Shown: positions 52,128 through 60,446 of the stretch, one piece after another
Position numbering within the stretch: position 1 is the first letter of the stretch
How the letters are laid out: each line of letters opens with the position of its first letter
Source: Polaribacter haliotis
GTDB taxonomy: Bacteria > Bacteroidota > Bacteroidia > Flavobacteriales > Flavobacteriaceae
Assembly: GCF_014784055.1 (NCBI RefSeq)
Contig: NZ_CP061813.1
Span: forward strand, 2,986,001 to 3,050,000
Direction: 5' to 3'
DNA: 64,000 nt
The notes under the pieces: generated by a model
Told to the model about the DNA's origin: nothing
The model's database searches: none
What the model saw: only the letters and a program-made list of their open reading frames with translations
Made by a program: the position numbers and the translations under genes

Positions 52128-52805
52128 TTAACAGAGCAATTTATATCCGAAACCACGTACATTAATAATTTGCACGTTTTCATCTTTTTTTAATTTCTTA
52201 CGAAGTTTAGAGATAAAAACGTCCATACTTCTTGCGTTAAAGAAATCGTCATTTCCCCATAATTTATTCAAGATAAAAGTTCGGTCTAAAATTTCGTTTT
52301 TCTTTTCTATTAAATAAAACAATAGTTGCGCTTCTCTGTGTGTAAGATTTACTTCTTCCTGGTTGAAGGTTAAAATCTGTTTTGTGTGATTAAAAGTGTA
52401 GTTTCCAATTTTTAAACTTTCTACATTTTGTTTTAATTCCACACGATTTAGTAATGCTTTTATGCGAACAATTAATTCTTCCATGGAAAATGGCTTTTTT
52501 AAATAATCGTTTCCTCCATGATTAAAACCCTCTAAAACATCGCTTGTTTGCGATTTTGCCGTTAAAAATATTATAGGAATTTGTTTATTTTCTTCTCGAA
52601 TTTCTTTTGCTAAAGTGAAGCCATCTTTTTTTGGCATCATAACATCTAAAACCAAAATATCTGGTTTTTCTTGCTGATAAATTTGCAATGCTTCTTCGCC
52701 ATCAACTGCATGAAAAACCGTAAAATCTCTCGATTCTAAGCTTTCTGTAACAATCATTCCTAAACTGGCTTCGTCTTCTGCTAAGAGTACTTTTATCTTA
52801 TTCAT
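52128..52805 (-). CDS. OmpR-family response regulator
   Basis: A 225-residue DNA-binding response regulator. The receiver has the acidic pocket LLAEDE, phospho-acceptor Asp54 in ILVLDVMMPKKDG, switch residues in FLTAKSQ, and GGNDYLKKPFSMEEL. The winged-helix OmpR domain spans about 128-225 (VNLTHREAQLLFYLIEKKNEILDRTFILNKLWGNDD … MDVFISKLRKKL … GFGYKL). It overlaps the kinase gene by eight bases. The likely binding site is the CGTTAAC triplet at 54434-54460. Confidence 0.95.
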   Translation of the reverse strand: MNKIKVLLAEDEASLGMIVTESLESRDFTVFHAVDGEEALQIYQQEKPDILVLDVMMPKKDGFTLAKEIREENKQIPIIFLTAKSQTSDVLEGFNHGGNDYLKKPFSMEELIVRIKALLNRVELKQNVESLKIGNYTFNHTKQILTFNQEEVNLTHREAQLLFYLIEKKNEILDRTFILNKLWGNDDFFNARSMDVFISKLRKKLKKDENVQIINVRGFGYKLLC

Positions 52806-54396
52806 TAGGCAAGTTTATTTTAAAAATGGTGTTGTTTTTTGTGGTATTTAAATGCAAATTTCCTTCGTGTTTTTCGATGATTTTTTTGCAATAATACAAC
52901 CCGATTCCAAAACCTTTTACATTATGCGTATTTCCTTTTGGTACTCTATAAAATTTATCGAAAATTTTCTCTTGCTGGTTTTTCTCAATTCCATTTCCAT
53001 TGTCTGCAATTGAAATTTCTGTGGTATTTAGTATTGAATTGATGGTTACTTCAATTTCATCTCCACCATATTTTACAGCATTGTCTATTAAGTTAGAAAC
53101 TGCATTTTCGAAATGAAAAACATCTACGTTTGCATAAACTGGTTGCAAATTAGTTGAAAAAGAAATGGTTTTTGATGTTGATAGAAGTTGATGTTTAATC
53201 ACCAATTTTTCTATAATCTCAGTAATATCTATAGTTTCTTTTTTCAATAATAATTGTTCGCTATCTAAAGTGGCTGTTTCTAACAATTTCTCCACCATTT
53301 GATGCAGTTTTTTTAACTGAACAGTAGACATGGCTAGATATTTTTTTGTTTTTTCTTTATCTTCTAAAACATTAAAATTTTCAATGGCTTCAATAGCTGT
53401 AGAAACTGTAGCAATTGGCGTTTTAAATTCGTGTGTAATATTGCTAATTAAATCGTTTTTTATACTCGCTAGTTCCTTTTGTTGATTGATAATTTTCAGC
53501 AAATAAAACAAAGAAGCAATAACTGCTAAAGACAAAAGTAATGATAGAAAAATACCAAAGAAACTTCTTTTTAAAGCCTCATAATTTGGGTTGTTGTAAA
53601 ATAATTGAAAGCTTTCTCCTTTTCTAACATAGGTAGATTTAGAACTTACATAAAACTTTTCTGAAGTTAAAAGAGAATCTTTTGTTTGATGAAATAAAGT
53701 GTCTTTTTTAAGATGATGAAAACTCGTTTTTATATCAATTTGTTTTTGTTTTAATTGATTTTCTATAAGAGAATCAATTTTACTATATTCTACAGATTGG
53801 TCTAAAAAGGAAATAAAAATAGGTTCTAAACTAGTTAAGATTTTTAAACTATCTGCAGCTTTTTTTCCTCTAAAATACTTCACGTCAGTTGTAGATCCAT
53901 CTTTATGCAAAGTAATTCCATTTTTATCATCCGTAAATTGGGTTATAAATTTAACAGAGTCTGTTTTTATTTGATGAAGTGAATCTGATTTCGAATTGAA
54001 TTCAGTCATAAATTTTTTCATAGAATTCATCATCGAATCTCTTTTTTCTTTGGATAGATTCTCGTCTGATGTTATCTTTAAATTATTAATGGTTACTCTT
54101 GGTTTTTCATTTTTAGATGCTGTTTTTTTTATTTTTTTTAAAACCTCTCCTAAAGTTTTACTTTTATCTGAATTATCTTCAAACTTGTTAGATTTTATAA
54201 TCGTTAGAAAATCGTTTTTTGCCAAAGAAGAATAATATTCTTCTATAGCATTGTCTAAACTCAACTGAATTTCATTGGTTACTAACCGCTTATTTTCTTC
54301 ATAGTTCTTATAATTCCAATAACCTTGCACAGCAATTGTGGTAATTATTGTAATTACAATTAAATAGAGAATCCATCTGTATTTTTGTGTATTCAT
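52798..54396 (-). CDS. Sensor histidine kinase
   Basis: A 532-residue kinase. Membrane helices at about 10-27 and 279-300 enclose a ~250-residue periplasmic sensor region without a recognisable domain. The dimerisation box is DLISNITHEFKTPIATV (His322), followed by NLIDNAVKYGG, ADNGNGI and GFGIGLYYCKKIIEKH of the ATPase domain. No HAMP domain. It is transcribed before the response regulator and divergently from the 54517 gene. It is probably autoregulated through the CGTTAAC repeats lying just upstream of its -7 element. Confidence 0.94.
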   Translation of the reverse strand: MNTQKYRWILYLIVITIITTIAVQGYWNYKNYEENKRLVTNEIQLSLDNAIEEYYSSLAKNDFLTIIKSNKFEDNSDKSKTLGEVLKKIKKTASKNEKPRVTINNLKITSDENLSKEKRDSMMNSMKKFMTEFNSKSDSLHQIKTDSVKFITQFTDDKNGITLHKDGSTTDVKYFRGKKAADSLKILTSLEPIFISFLDQSVEYSKIDSLIENQLKQKQIDIKTSFHHLKKDTLFHQTKDSLLTSEKFYVSSKSTYVRKGESFQLFYNNPNYEALKRSFFGIFLSLLLSLAVIASLFYLLKIINQQKELASIKNDLISNITHEFKTPIATVSTAIEAIENFNVLEDKEKTKKYLAMSTVQLKKLHQMVEKLLETATLDSEQLLLKKETIDITEIIEKLVIKHQLLSTSKTISFSTNLQPVYANVDVFHFENAVSNLIDNAVKYGGDEIEVTINSILNTTEISIADNGNGIEKNQQEKIFDKFYRVPKGNTHNVKGFGIGLYYCKKIIEKHEGNLHLNTTKNNTIFKINLPNE

Positions 54397-54410
54397 ATTT
54401 CAAAGGTAGT

Positions 54411-54418
54411 TTCTTTTT
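54411..54418 (-). promoter_or_regulatory. -7 element for the histidine kinase gene
   Basis: On the minus strand this reads TACCTTTG, an exact match to TAnnTTTG, about 15 bases before the kinase ATG. The CGTTAAC repeats begin 16 bases upstream of it, where a -33 element would otherwise lie. Confidence 0.5.
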
Positions 54419-54433
54419 TTAATAAAATTAAGG

Positions 54434-54460
54434 CGTTAACACTCGTTAACGTTCGTTAAC
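54434..54460. promoter_or_regulatory. Three CGTTAAC direct repeats at 10-bp spacing
   Basis: CGTTAAC occurs at 54434-54440, 54444-54450 and 54454-54460, exactly one helical turn apart. Tandem half-sites at 10-11 bp are the typical binding pattern of phosphorylated OmpR-family regulators, and the gene for one lies adjacent. The repeats sit between the divergent -7 elements at 54411-54418 and 54483-54490, so one bound complex could control both operons. Confidence 0.7.
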
Positions 54461-54482
54461 TCTATAATCTCTTTTTCAGATG

Positions 54483-54490
54483 CATCTTTG
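54483..54490 (+). promoter_or_regulatory. -7 element for the envelope operon
   Basis: CATCTTTG fits TAnnTTTG at all but the first base, 26 bases before the ATG at 54517. The CGTTAAC repeats end 22 bases upstream, and no good -33 element is visible, as expected for a promoter that depends on an activator. Confidence 0.4.
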
Positions 54491-54516
54491 TAGTGTTCAA
54501 ATAAAAACTATATATC

Positions 54517-54867
54517 ATGAAAAACTTTTCAGTATTACTATTTCTATTTTGTTCTTTAATTTCTTTTGCTCAAAAAGATAAAAGCATTACTTCTGAAATT
54601 AAAGTAACTTCAGTTTCTTATACTGTGGATACTATTGAGGAGTTGAAAACTATCGATTGGAAAAATATAAAAGAAGCGTTTGAAAACAACAAACCAGAAG
54701 AAATTATAGAATTGAATTTTGGAATCAATCTAAAAGAATCGAAATACAAAGTAAAAAGTTCCATTAAAATTTCTGGAGAAAGTAGAAATTTAGATTCTCT
54801 TTTTTTTAAGGCTAAAAAAGGAGTAAAATCACTAATAAAAATATCAAATAAATACAAAAACAAATAA
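54517..54867 (+). CDS. Small exported hypothetical protein
   Basis: A 116-residue protein with a signal peptide (residues 1-19, ending SFAQ). The mature part is charged and mostly helical with a basic C-terminus (KAKKGVKSLIKISNKYKNK); no cysteines. I do not recognise a family. Being first in the operon with GLPGLI proteins, three bases before the next gene, and directly downstream of the regulator repeats, it may be a periplasmic modulator of the kinase sensor or of the outer-membrane components. Confidence 0.75.
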   Translation: MKNFSVLLFLFCSLISFAQKDKSITSEIKVTSVSYTVDTIEELKTIDWKNIKEAFENNKPEEIIELNFGINLKESKYKVKSSIKISGESRNLDSLFFKAKKGVKSLIKISNKYKNK

Positions 54868-54870
54868 ATT

Positions 54871-55710
54871 ATGAAATCAATTTTAACAATACTAACAATG
54901 GTGGTTGCATTTGGTTTAAATGCACAAAATTTTCAAGGAAAGGCTATTTATAAAACAAGTGTAAAAAGTAATTTTAAAATAAAAGATGACAAAGGTGTAG
55001 ATGAAAAGTTGCAAGAAGATCTAAGAAAACGCATGGAAAAAATGAACCAAAAAACATACATTTTAAATTTCGATAAAAATGTTTCTACTTATAAAGAAGA
55101 TGTAAAATTAGATGCCCCAAAACCACAGGTAGGAGGTGCAAGTCTTAGGGTTTTTTCTTTTGGAGGTTCTGGTGCATCAGATGTTTATTATAAAAATTTA
55201 AAAAAGAGTAGTTATTTAAACCAGACAGAAATTCAAGGAAAACGTTTTTTAATAAAAGACAAATTACCAAAACATGAATGGGAATTGTCTTCGGAAACGA
55301 AAAACATTGGAACTTATACTTGCTATAAAGCAACTTTTTCTAAAGAAGTAGAAAGCAAGAATATTACTATTAAAGATGGCGAATCTGTAGAAGATATTAA
55401 AAAAGAAATAATAACAACTACAGCTTGGTATACACCACAAATACCATTAAGTAATGGACCTGCTAACTACCAAGGTTTACCTGGTTTAATTTTGGAGATA
55501 AACGATGGAAAAAAAATAATTGTTTGTACAGAAATTATATTAAATCCAGAAGAAAAAATTACAATTCAAGAACCAGAAAAAGGAAAAGTAATTTCTCAAA
55601 AGAAATTTAATATAATTAGAAAAGAAAAAACAGATGAAATGATGGAGAAGATGAGGGGGAGAAATGGCTTGGATTTAGGGAATGGTGTTAACGTTAAATT
55701 TGGTGGATAA
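54871..55710 (+). CDS. GLPGLI family protein (first)
   Basis: A 279-residue exported protein with a signal peptide ending near residue 18 (GLNAQ). The family signature GLPGLI is at 202-207 within TAWYTPQIPLSNGPANYQGLPGLILEI, preceded by the conserved EWELSSETKNIGTYTCYKAT. GLPGLI proteins are widespread in Bacteroidota with no known function; they are often encoded beside TonB-receptor-like proteins, as here. Related to the next gene. Confidence 0.9.
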   Translation: MKSILTILTMVVAFGLNAQNFQGKAIYKTSVKSNFKIKDDKGVDEKLQEDLRKRMEKMNQKTYILNFDKNVSTYKEDVKLDAPKPQVGGASLRVFSFGGSGASDVYYKNLKKSSYLNQTEIQGKRFLIKDKLPKHEWELSSETKNIGTYTCYKATFSKEVESKNITIKDGESVEDIKKEIITTTAWYTPQIPLSNGPANYQGLPGLILEINDGKKIIVCTEIILNPEEKITIQEPEKGKVISQKKFNIIRKEKTDEMMEKMRGRNGLDLGNGVNVKFGG

Positions 55711-55775
55711 ATTTTTATTTTAAAACAAATTAAACTTTTAAGTTTTTTTTAAGTCTTAAGGTTGTCCATTAACTT

Positions 55776-55783
55776 TAATTTTG
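55776..55783 (+). promoter_or_regulatory. Possible internal promoter before the second GLPGLI gene
   Basis: TAATTTTG matches TAnnTTTG exactly, 25 bases before the ATG at 55808, in a 97-base gap. TTAAGT occurs at 55738-55743 and 55749-55754 (11 bp apart), similar in pattern to the regulator sites but not identical. It suggests the second half of the operon can be transcribed separately. Confidence 0.4.
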
Positions 55784-55807
55784 GGCAAAAAATTAGATAA
55801 AAAAATT

Positions 55808-56683
55808 ATGAAATCACTATTTACAGTATTAATTGCATTAGTTACAGTAACAACTTTTGCTCAGAAAAATTTCCAAGGAAAAGCAACTTACATGTCTAAA
55901 ACAACAATGGATATGAGTAGTTTTGGAGATCGTTTTAACAAAATGTCGGAAGCTCAAAAGAAGCAAATAGCAACAAGAATGAAATCTTTTCTTGAAAAAA
56001 CATACATTCTTACATTCGATAAATCTTCTTCAACTTATAAAGAAGATGAGAAATTAGCTGCACCAACTGCTGGTGGAGGTAGAGGCTGGGGAGGAATGTC
56101 TGGTGGAGGAGAAAAATACAAGAACACGAAAGACTTAGTGGCTTTAGAATCTATTGAGTTTTTTGGTAAAAAATTCTTAATTTCTGACGAAATGAAAAGA
56201 CCAGAATGGGAATTAGGAAGCGAGACAAAAAAAATTGGAGAATATGTTTGTTATAAAGCTACACTTACAAAAGATGTAGATCCAACAGATTGGACGAACA
56301 TGAGAAGAAGAGGAAGAAATGACGATGATAAAAAGAAAGATGCAGCAACAAAAGACACAGCGAATACTGTAAAAGTTTCTGATGAATTAGAAGTGCCAAA
56401 GCAAATTACAGTTACAGCATGGTATACTCCACAAATTCCAGTAAGTAATGGACCTGCAGAATATTGGGGGTTACCAGGTTTAATTTTAGAATTAAACTCA
56501 GGAAGAACAACAATTTTATGTACAGAAATAGTAATAAATCCAGAAGATAAAATAGATTTAGAAGCTCCAACAAAAGGTGATGAAGTAACGAGAGAAGAGT
56601 ACAACAAAATTATCACTAAAAAAATGGAAGAGATGAGAGAGCAGTTTAGAGGTAGAGGTGGAAGAGGAAGAGGTAGAAACTAA
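55808..56683 (+). CDS. GLPGLI family protein (second)
   Basis: A 291-residue exported protein from the ATG at 55808, which starts a signal peptide (…TTFAQ, residue 19); a longer frame begins only at TTG 55781. GLPGLI is at 221-226, and EWELGSETKKIGEYVCYKAT matches the first copy. Distinct features are a glycine-rich loop (GGGRGWGGMSGGGEK, about 89-103), an acidic/basic linker (RRRGRNDDDKKKD) and an RG-rich tail (GRGGRGRGRN). Probably a diverged duplicate of the preceding gene. Confidence 0.9.
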   Translation: MKSLFTVLIALVTVTTFAQKNFQGKATYMSKTTMDMSSFGDRFNKMSEAQKKQIATRMKSFLEKTYILTFDKSSSTYKEDEKLAAPTAGGGRGWGGMSGGGEKYKNTKDLVALESIEFFGKKFLISDEMKRPEWELGSETKKIGEYVCYKATLTKDVDPTDWTNMRRRGRNDDDKKKDAATKDTANTVKVSDELEVPKQITVTAWYTPQIPVSNGPAEYWGLPGLILELNSGRTTILCTEIVINPEDKIDLEAPTKGDEVTREEYNKIITKKMEEMREQFRGRGGRGRGRN

Positions 56684-56731
56684 AGATTTTTCAAATCATC
56701 AAACACAAATAGATACACACAATTTTACACA

Positions 56732-59482
56732 ATGAAAAAAATACTACTATTAACCATATTTATGGTTTCATTTATAACAAGTGCTCAAGTAAAACTTACT
56801 GGAGTTGTTAAAGACAGTATTGGAGTTCCTTTAGAAATGGCAAACGTTTTAGCCATTAATAAAACAACTAAAAAAATGACTTCTTATGGTTTTACAGATA
56901 TCAAAGGAAACTACAAATTAGATTTAGATAAGAACAGTACTTTCGATATTAAAATTAGTTATATTGGAATGAAAACATCGGAATTTGTTGTAACAACTAC
57001 AACAGAAAATATTGTAAAAAATATTACAATGTTAGAAGATAATTCTTTGGATGAGATTACCATAGTTTCTAAAATGCCAGTAACCATCAAAGGAGATACG
57101 ATTGTTTACAATGCAGATTCTTTTAAAAATGGTTCTGAAAGAAAGTTAGAAGATGTTTTAGAAAAATTACCTGGTGTAGAAATTAACGATGCTGGACAAA
57201 TCGAAGTAGAAGGTAAAGTTGTTGAGAAAATTACAGTAGATGGGAAGGAGTTTTTTAGTGGAGATACAAAATTGGCATCAAAAAACATTCCATCGAATGC
57301 CGTTGATAAAATAGAAGTTTTAAGAAACTATGGAGATGTAGGTCAGTTAAGTGGTGTACAAAATAACCAAGATAGGGTTGCCATTAATATAAAATTAAAA
57401 GAAGGTAAAAAGAACTTCTGGTTTGGAGATGTTACTGCTGGAGCTGGTAGTGCACCAGACGAAACCTTGTATTTATTTCAGCCAAAATTATTTTATTATT
57501 CCCCAAAATATACGATAAATGTAATTGGAGACGTAAATAATTTAGGAGATGTTGTTTTAGATAGAGGAGATTTAAGAAGTTTTGGTTCTAACTTTAGAAG
57601 CCAAAGTCCATCTAATGGAACAAACATTAGTATTGCAAATGCAGGAATTGGTTTTTTAACAGCTGGAGCAAGAAATGCGAATAAAATAGAAACAAAATTA
57701 TCTGCTTTAAATTTTAGTTATTCACCAAATAAAAAATTAGATTTAACTGGTTTTTTAATTTGGTCTAGCAACAGTAATGGGCAAAGAAATATTAGAGATA
57801 TCGATTATATAGACCCTGCAACTCCAGACGATTTCGTAGATAATACTACCAATCAAACAAGTAACACAGGGTTGTTTCGTTTTAGTTCAATTTATAAGAA
57901 AAACATAAATAACCAATTAAATTATAATGTGTCTGGTCGTTTTTCTAATGAATTTAAAACAGAAAGTGTAGATTCTCGTGTTTTAAGTGATATTACAGAA
58001 AGAGAAAGAGCAACACCTTACACTATAAACCAAGATTTTAGTTATTTCTATACTGCAAACGAAAATAATATTTTTGCAATAGAGGTAAAACATTTATTAC
58101 AAGACGAAGATCCTTTTTACATTGCTTCTTTAGAAAATGATCCAAATAATAACGACGATGTAAATAACGATGGTTTTGATGACGCAGCAGAAACATTAGG
58201 TCTAGATAGGTCTAATTCTTTCTATAACTTAGAACAAGATAGAAAAGTAAAATCGAACCAATTAGATGCGAAATTAGACTACTACCATATTTTAAATTCA
58301 AAGAGTAATTTAAATTTTGTGGCAGGAACTATTTTAAGCAAACAAAATTTTGACTCTCGTTTTTTCCAGATTTTAGATAATGGAACTGAGTTTACACCAA
58401 ACCCTACAATAGATGGAATTACGGATCCGCAAACTACAAACGACACAGAATATAATTTTACAGATTTATATGCTGGAGTTCGTTATCGTTTAAAAGCCGG
58501 TATTTTTACATTTACTCCAGGTTTTACTGTGCATTCTTATAATTCTAATAATACACAATATGGTACAGAATATTTTCAAGATACATTTGTTGAGGTTTTA
58601 CCAGAATTTGAAGCTTTAGCTCAATTTAAAAAAAGTGAAAGTTTAACTTTTTCATATAAAAAACAAGTTAATTTTACAGATGTAAATCAAATTGCCAGAG
58701 GTATTGTAGCAAATAGTTACAACTCTTATTTTGCTGGTAACGCAAATTTAATTAATGCGAGTACACATAACGCATCTTTATTTTATAGAAGTTTTAATCT
58801 ATTTAATAATACAAATGTTTTTGCTAGAATTAATTATAATAAAACCGCAGATCAAGTAAACAGAAACACAATTTTCGAACCAGGTTCTGTTGTATCAAGT
58901 TCTACAAATCTAAACTCACCTTTCGATAACGAAAGCTTTTCTTCTTTTGTAAACGCAGGAAAAAGATTTGGTAAAATTCAAACATCTATTGGTGCTAATT
59001 ATTCATTTAGTAAAACATATCAATTTATTAACGATTCGGAAAATACGAATGAGAGTTTAAATAGAGGATTAAATACAAGAATAGGTACTAATTTTAGAGA
59101 GGCTCCAAACGTAACTTTACGTTATAGAGTTAATTTTTCAGACCAAGATAACAGTGCAAGAACAGAAGTTATAAAATCTGTAACCCATGCACCTTCGATT
59201 GATTTCGATGCTTACATTTGGAATTCAGTAACATTAACTTCAGATTTCACATTTAACGAAGTTAGACAACGTGGAAGCAAACAAAGCTCATTTAATATTT
59301 GGAATGCAAAATTAGCTTACAGAAAAGATAAAGACGCAAAGTGGGAGTACGAATTGGTAGGTAATAACTTATTAGGTACAGGTTCAGAAACCTCTGTATC
59401 ACAAGGTTTGTTTTCGTTTACTGTTAACGAAAGGTTTATCTTGCCAAGGTTTGTAAGTCTTAGAGTAAGATACCAATTGTAA
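56732..59482 (+). CDS. TonB-dependent-receptor-like outer-membrane barrel protein
   Basis: A 916-residue outer-membrane protein with signal peptide (1-19, ITSAQ). An N-terminal CarboxypepD_reg domain (about 20-105) carries VKLTGVVKDSIGVPLEMANV and GNYKLDLDKNSTFDIKISYIGMKT. A plug-like region with KLEDVLEKLPGVEINDAGQIEVEGKVVEKITVDGKEFFSGD and a large barrel ending VSLRVRYQL follow. Such outer-membrane beta-barrel family proteins form the partner of GLPGLI proteins. No SusD partner. A terminator follows directly. Confidence 0.9.
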   Translation: MKKILLLTIFMVSFITSAQVKLTGVVKDSIGVPLEMANVLAINKTTKKMTSYGFTDIKGNYKLDLDKNSTFDIKISYIGMKTSEFVVTTTTENIVKNITMLEDNSLDEITIVSKMPVTIKGDTIVYNADSFKNGSERKLEDVLEKLPGVEINDAGQIEVEGKVVEKITVDGKEFFSGDTKLASKNIPSNAVDKIEVLRNYGDVGQLSGVQNNQDRVAINIKLKEGKKNFWFGDVTAGAGSAPDETLYLFQPKLFYYSPKYTINVIGDVNNLGDVVLDRGDLRSFGSNFRSQSPSNGTNISIANAGIGFLTAGARNANKIETKLSALNFSYSPNKKLDLTGFLIWSSNSNGQRNIRDIDYIDPATPDDFVDNTTNQTSNTGLFRFSSIYKKNINNQLNYNVSGRFSNEFKTESVDSRVLSDITERERATPYTINQDFSYFYTANENNIFAIEVKHLLQDEDPFYIASLENDPNNNDDVNNDGFDDAAETLGLDRSNSFYNLEQDRKVKSNQLDAKLDYYHILNSKSNLNFVAGTILSKQNFDSRFFQILDNGTEFTPNPTIDGITDPQTTNDTEYNFTDLYAGVRYRLKAGIFTFTPGFTVHSYNSNNTQYGTEYFQDTFVEVLPEFEALAQFKKSESLTFSYKKQVNFTDVNQIARGIVANSYNSYFAGNANLINASTHNASLFYRSFNLFNNTNVFARINYNKTADQVNRNTIFEPGSVVSSSTNLNSPFDNESFSSFVNAGKRFGKIQTSIGANYSFSKTYQFINDSENTNESLNRGLNTRIGTNFREAPNVTLRYRVNFSDQDNSARTEVIKSVTHAPSIDFDAYIWNSVTLTSDFTFNEVRQRGSKQSSFNIWNAKLAYRKDKDAKWEYELVGNNLLGTGSETSVSQGLFSFTVNERFILPRFVSLRVRYQL

Positions 59483-59504
59483 AATTTAAAACGAAATACA
59501 TATT

Positions 59505-59534
59505 AAAAATGGCTCAATTTATTGAGCCATTTTT
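59505..59534 (+). terminator. Terminator of the GLPGLI/TonB-receptor operon
   Basis: Stem AAAAATGGCTCAAT / ATTGAGCCATTTTT with a two-base TT in the centre, followed by further A/T. It lies 22 bases after the receptor stop. An apparent ATG at 59509 is inside this hairpin and is not the start of the next gene. Confidence 0.85.
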
Positions 59535-59559
59535 TATTTACTTTCTCTATTTTTGCTGT

Positions 59560-60321
59560 ATGAGTTTACTCGCTTCAAAATCTCCTTATTTTGCCACTGC
59601 TAAAAGTTTAGGCGCCTTATTTTTATTTATAGGATTTGGCCTTTTTTTAGATAGCTCTTATATGGTTTTGCAAACGGAAAACGCTCAGTTATATGCGAAT
59701 ATTAGCATGCTTATTGGTTTTGCAATTGTCTTTTGGCAGGTAAATAGAAGAGTGAAAGAGCAAATGGTTTCAGCTGTAATTATTGCAATTATTGGCGAAT
59801 ATCTTTTCTCTATTTTATTAGGAATGTACACCTATAGATTGGAGAATGTTCCACATTATGTACCTTTAGGACATGCTATTGTTTATGTCGCAGTTTTGTA
59901 CTTTTCGAAAGCGTCTTCAATTCTTAAAAATAAAATTAAAATAGAAAAATTTCTTACAATTTTTATCCTTATTTATGCATCTGTTTTTCTAATTTTTAAA
60001 AATGATGTTTTTGGTTTTGTAATGACCATTGCAACGCTTTTAATTTTAAGAAACAAGCCAAGAGAGCGTCTGTTTTATTTAGCAATGTATATTACAGTTG
60101 CTTATTTAGAAATTATTGGAACAACTTACCAATGTTGGTGGTGGCCATCTACGGCTTGGAATGTTATTCCTTTTTTGCCAAGTCATAATCCTCCAAGTGG
60201 AATAAGTCTTTTTTACTTTTTATTGGATTTAGGAACTTTGTGGTTTTATAAGCAAAGACATAAAATAACTTGGTCTCGAATGAAAAATATTCGAAAAATT
60301 AGAACAAATACAATTGATTAA
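59560..60321 (+). CDS. Eight-helix membrane protein of unknown function
   Basis: About 253 residues from the ATG at 59560, chosen because the earlier ATG lies in a terminator hairpin. I see about eight membrane helices (for example LGALFLFIGFGLFLDSS, MVSAVIIAIIGEYLFSILLG, FLTIFILIYASVFLIF, ISLFYFLLDLGTLWFY). Two conserved-looking polar clusters lie near the C-terminus: TTYQCWWWPSTAW and FLPSHNPPSGIS, plus HYVPLGHAIVY. These could form an active or transport site. No family assigned. It shares only strand with its neighbours. Confidence 0.8.
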   Translation: MSLLASKSPYFATAKSLGALFLFIGFGLFLDSSYMVLQTENAQLYANISMLIGFAIVFWQVNRRVKEQMVSAVIIAIIGEYLFSILLGMYTYRLENVPHYVPLGHAIVYVAVLYFSKASSILKNKIKIEKFLTIFILIYASVFLIFKNDVFGFVMTIATLLILRNKPRERLFYLAMYITVAYLEIIGTTYQCWWWPSTAWNVIPFLPSHNPPSGISLFYFLLDLGTLWFYKQRHKITWSRMKNIRKIRTNTID

Positions 60322-60373
60322 ACTAAAAATAAGATAAATTCGTTATTAGAATACATCTAATTTATTAAATTGA

Positions 60374-60425
60374 ATGTCAGGTTGAGCCTTTAGACTTTAC
60401 TCAAGATGAACTAAAGTCGAAACCT
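60374..60425. repeat. GTTGAGC / AGTCGAAACC intergenic words
   Basis: GTCAGGTTGAGCC, CTTTACTCAAGATG and AAAGTCGAAACCTC lie between the membrane protein gene and gldA. The first and last parts are inverted (GGTT / AACC). Related to the nested words at 34441-34460. Confidence 0.4.
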
Positions 60426-60446
60426 CAAAACTTATAAAACCTTAAA

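Noticed and set aside
56251..56616. A 121-codon minus-strand frame
   Set aside because: Antisense shadow of the second GLPGLI gene; the sense strand has the family signature.
59509..59559. Upstream start for the eight-helix membrane protein
   Set aside because: That ATG lies in the stem of the receptor-operon terminator; the ATG at 59560 comes just after it.
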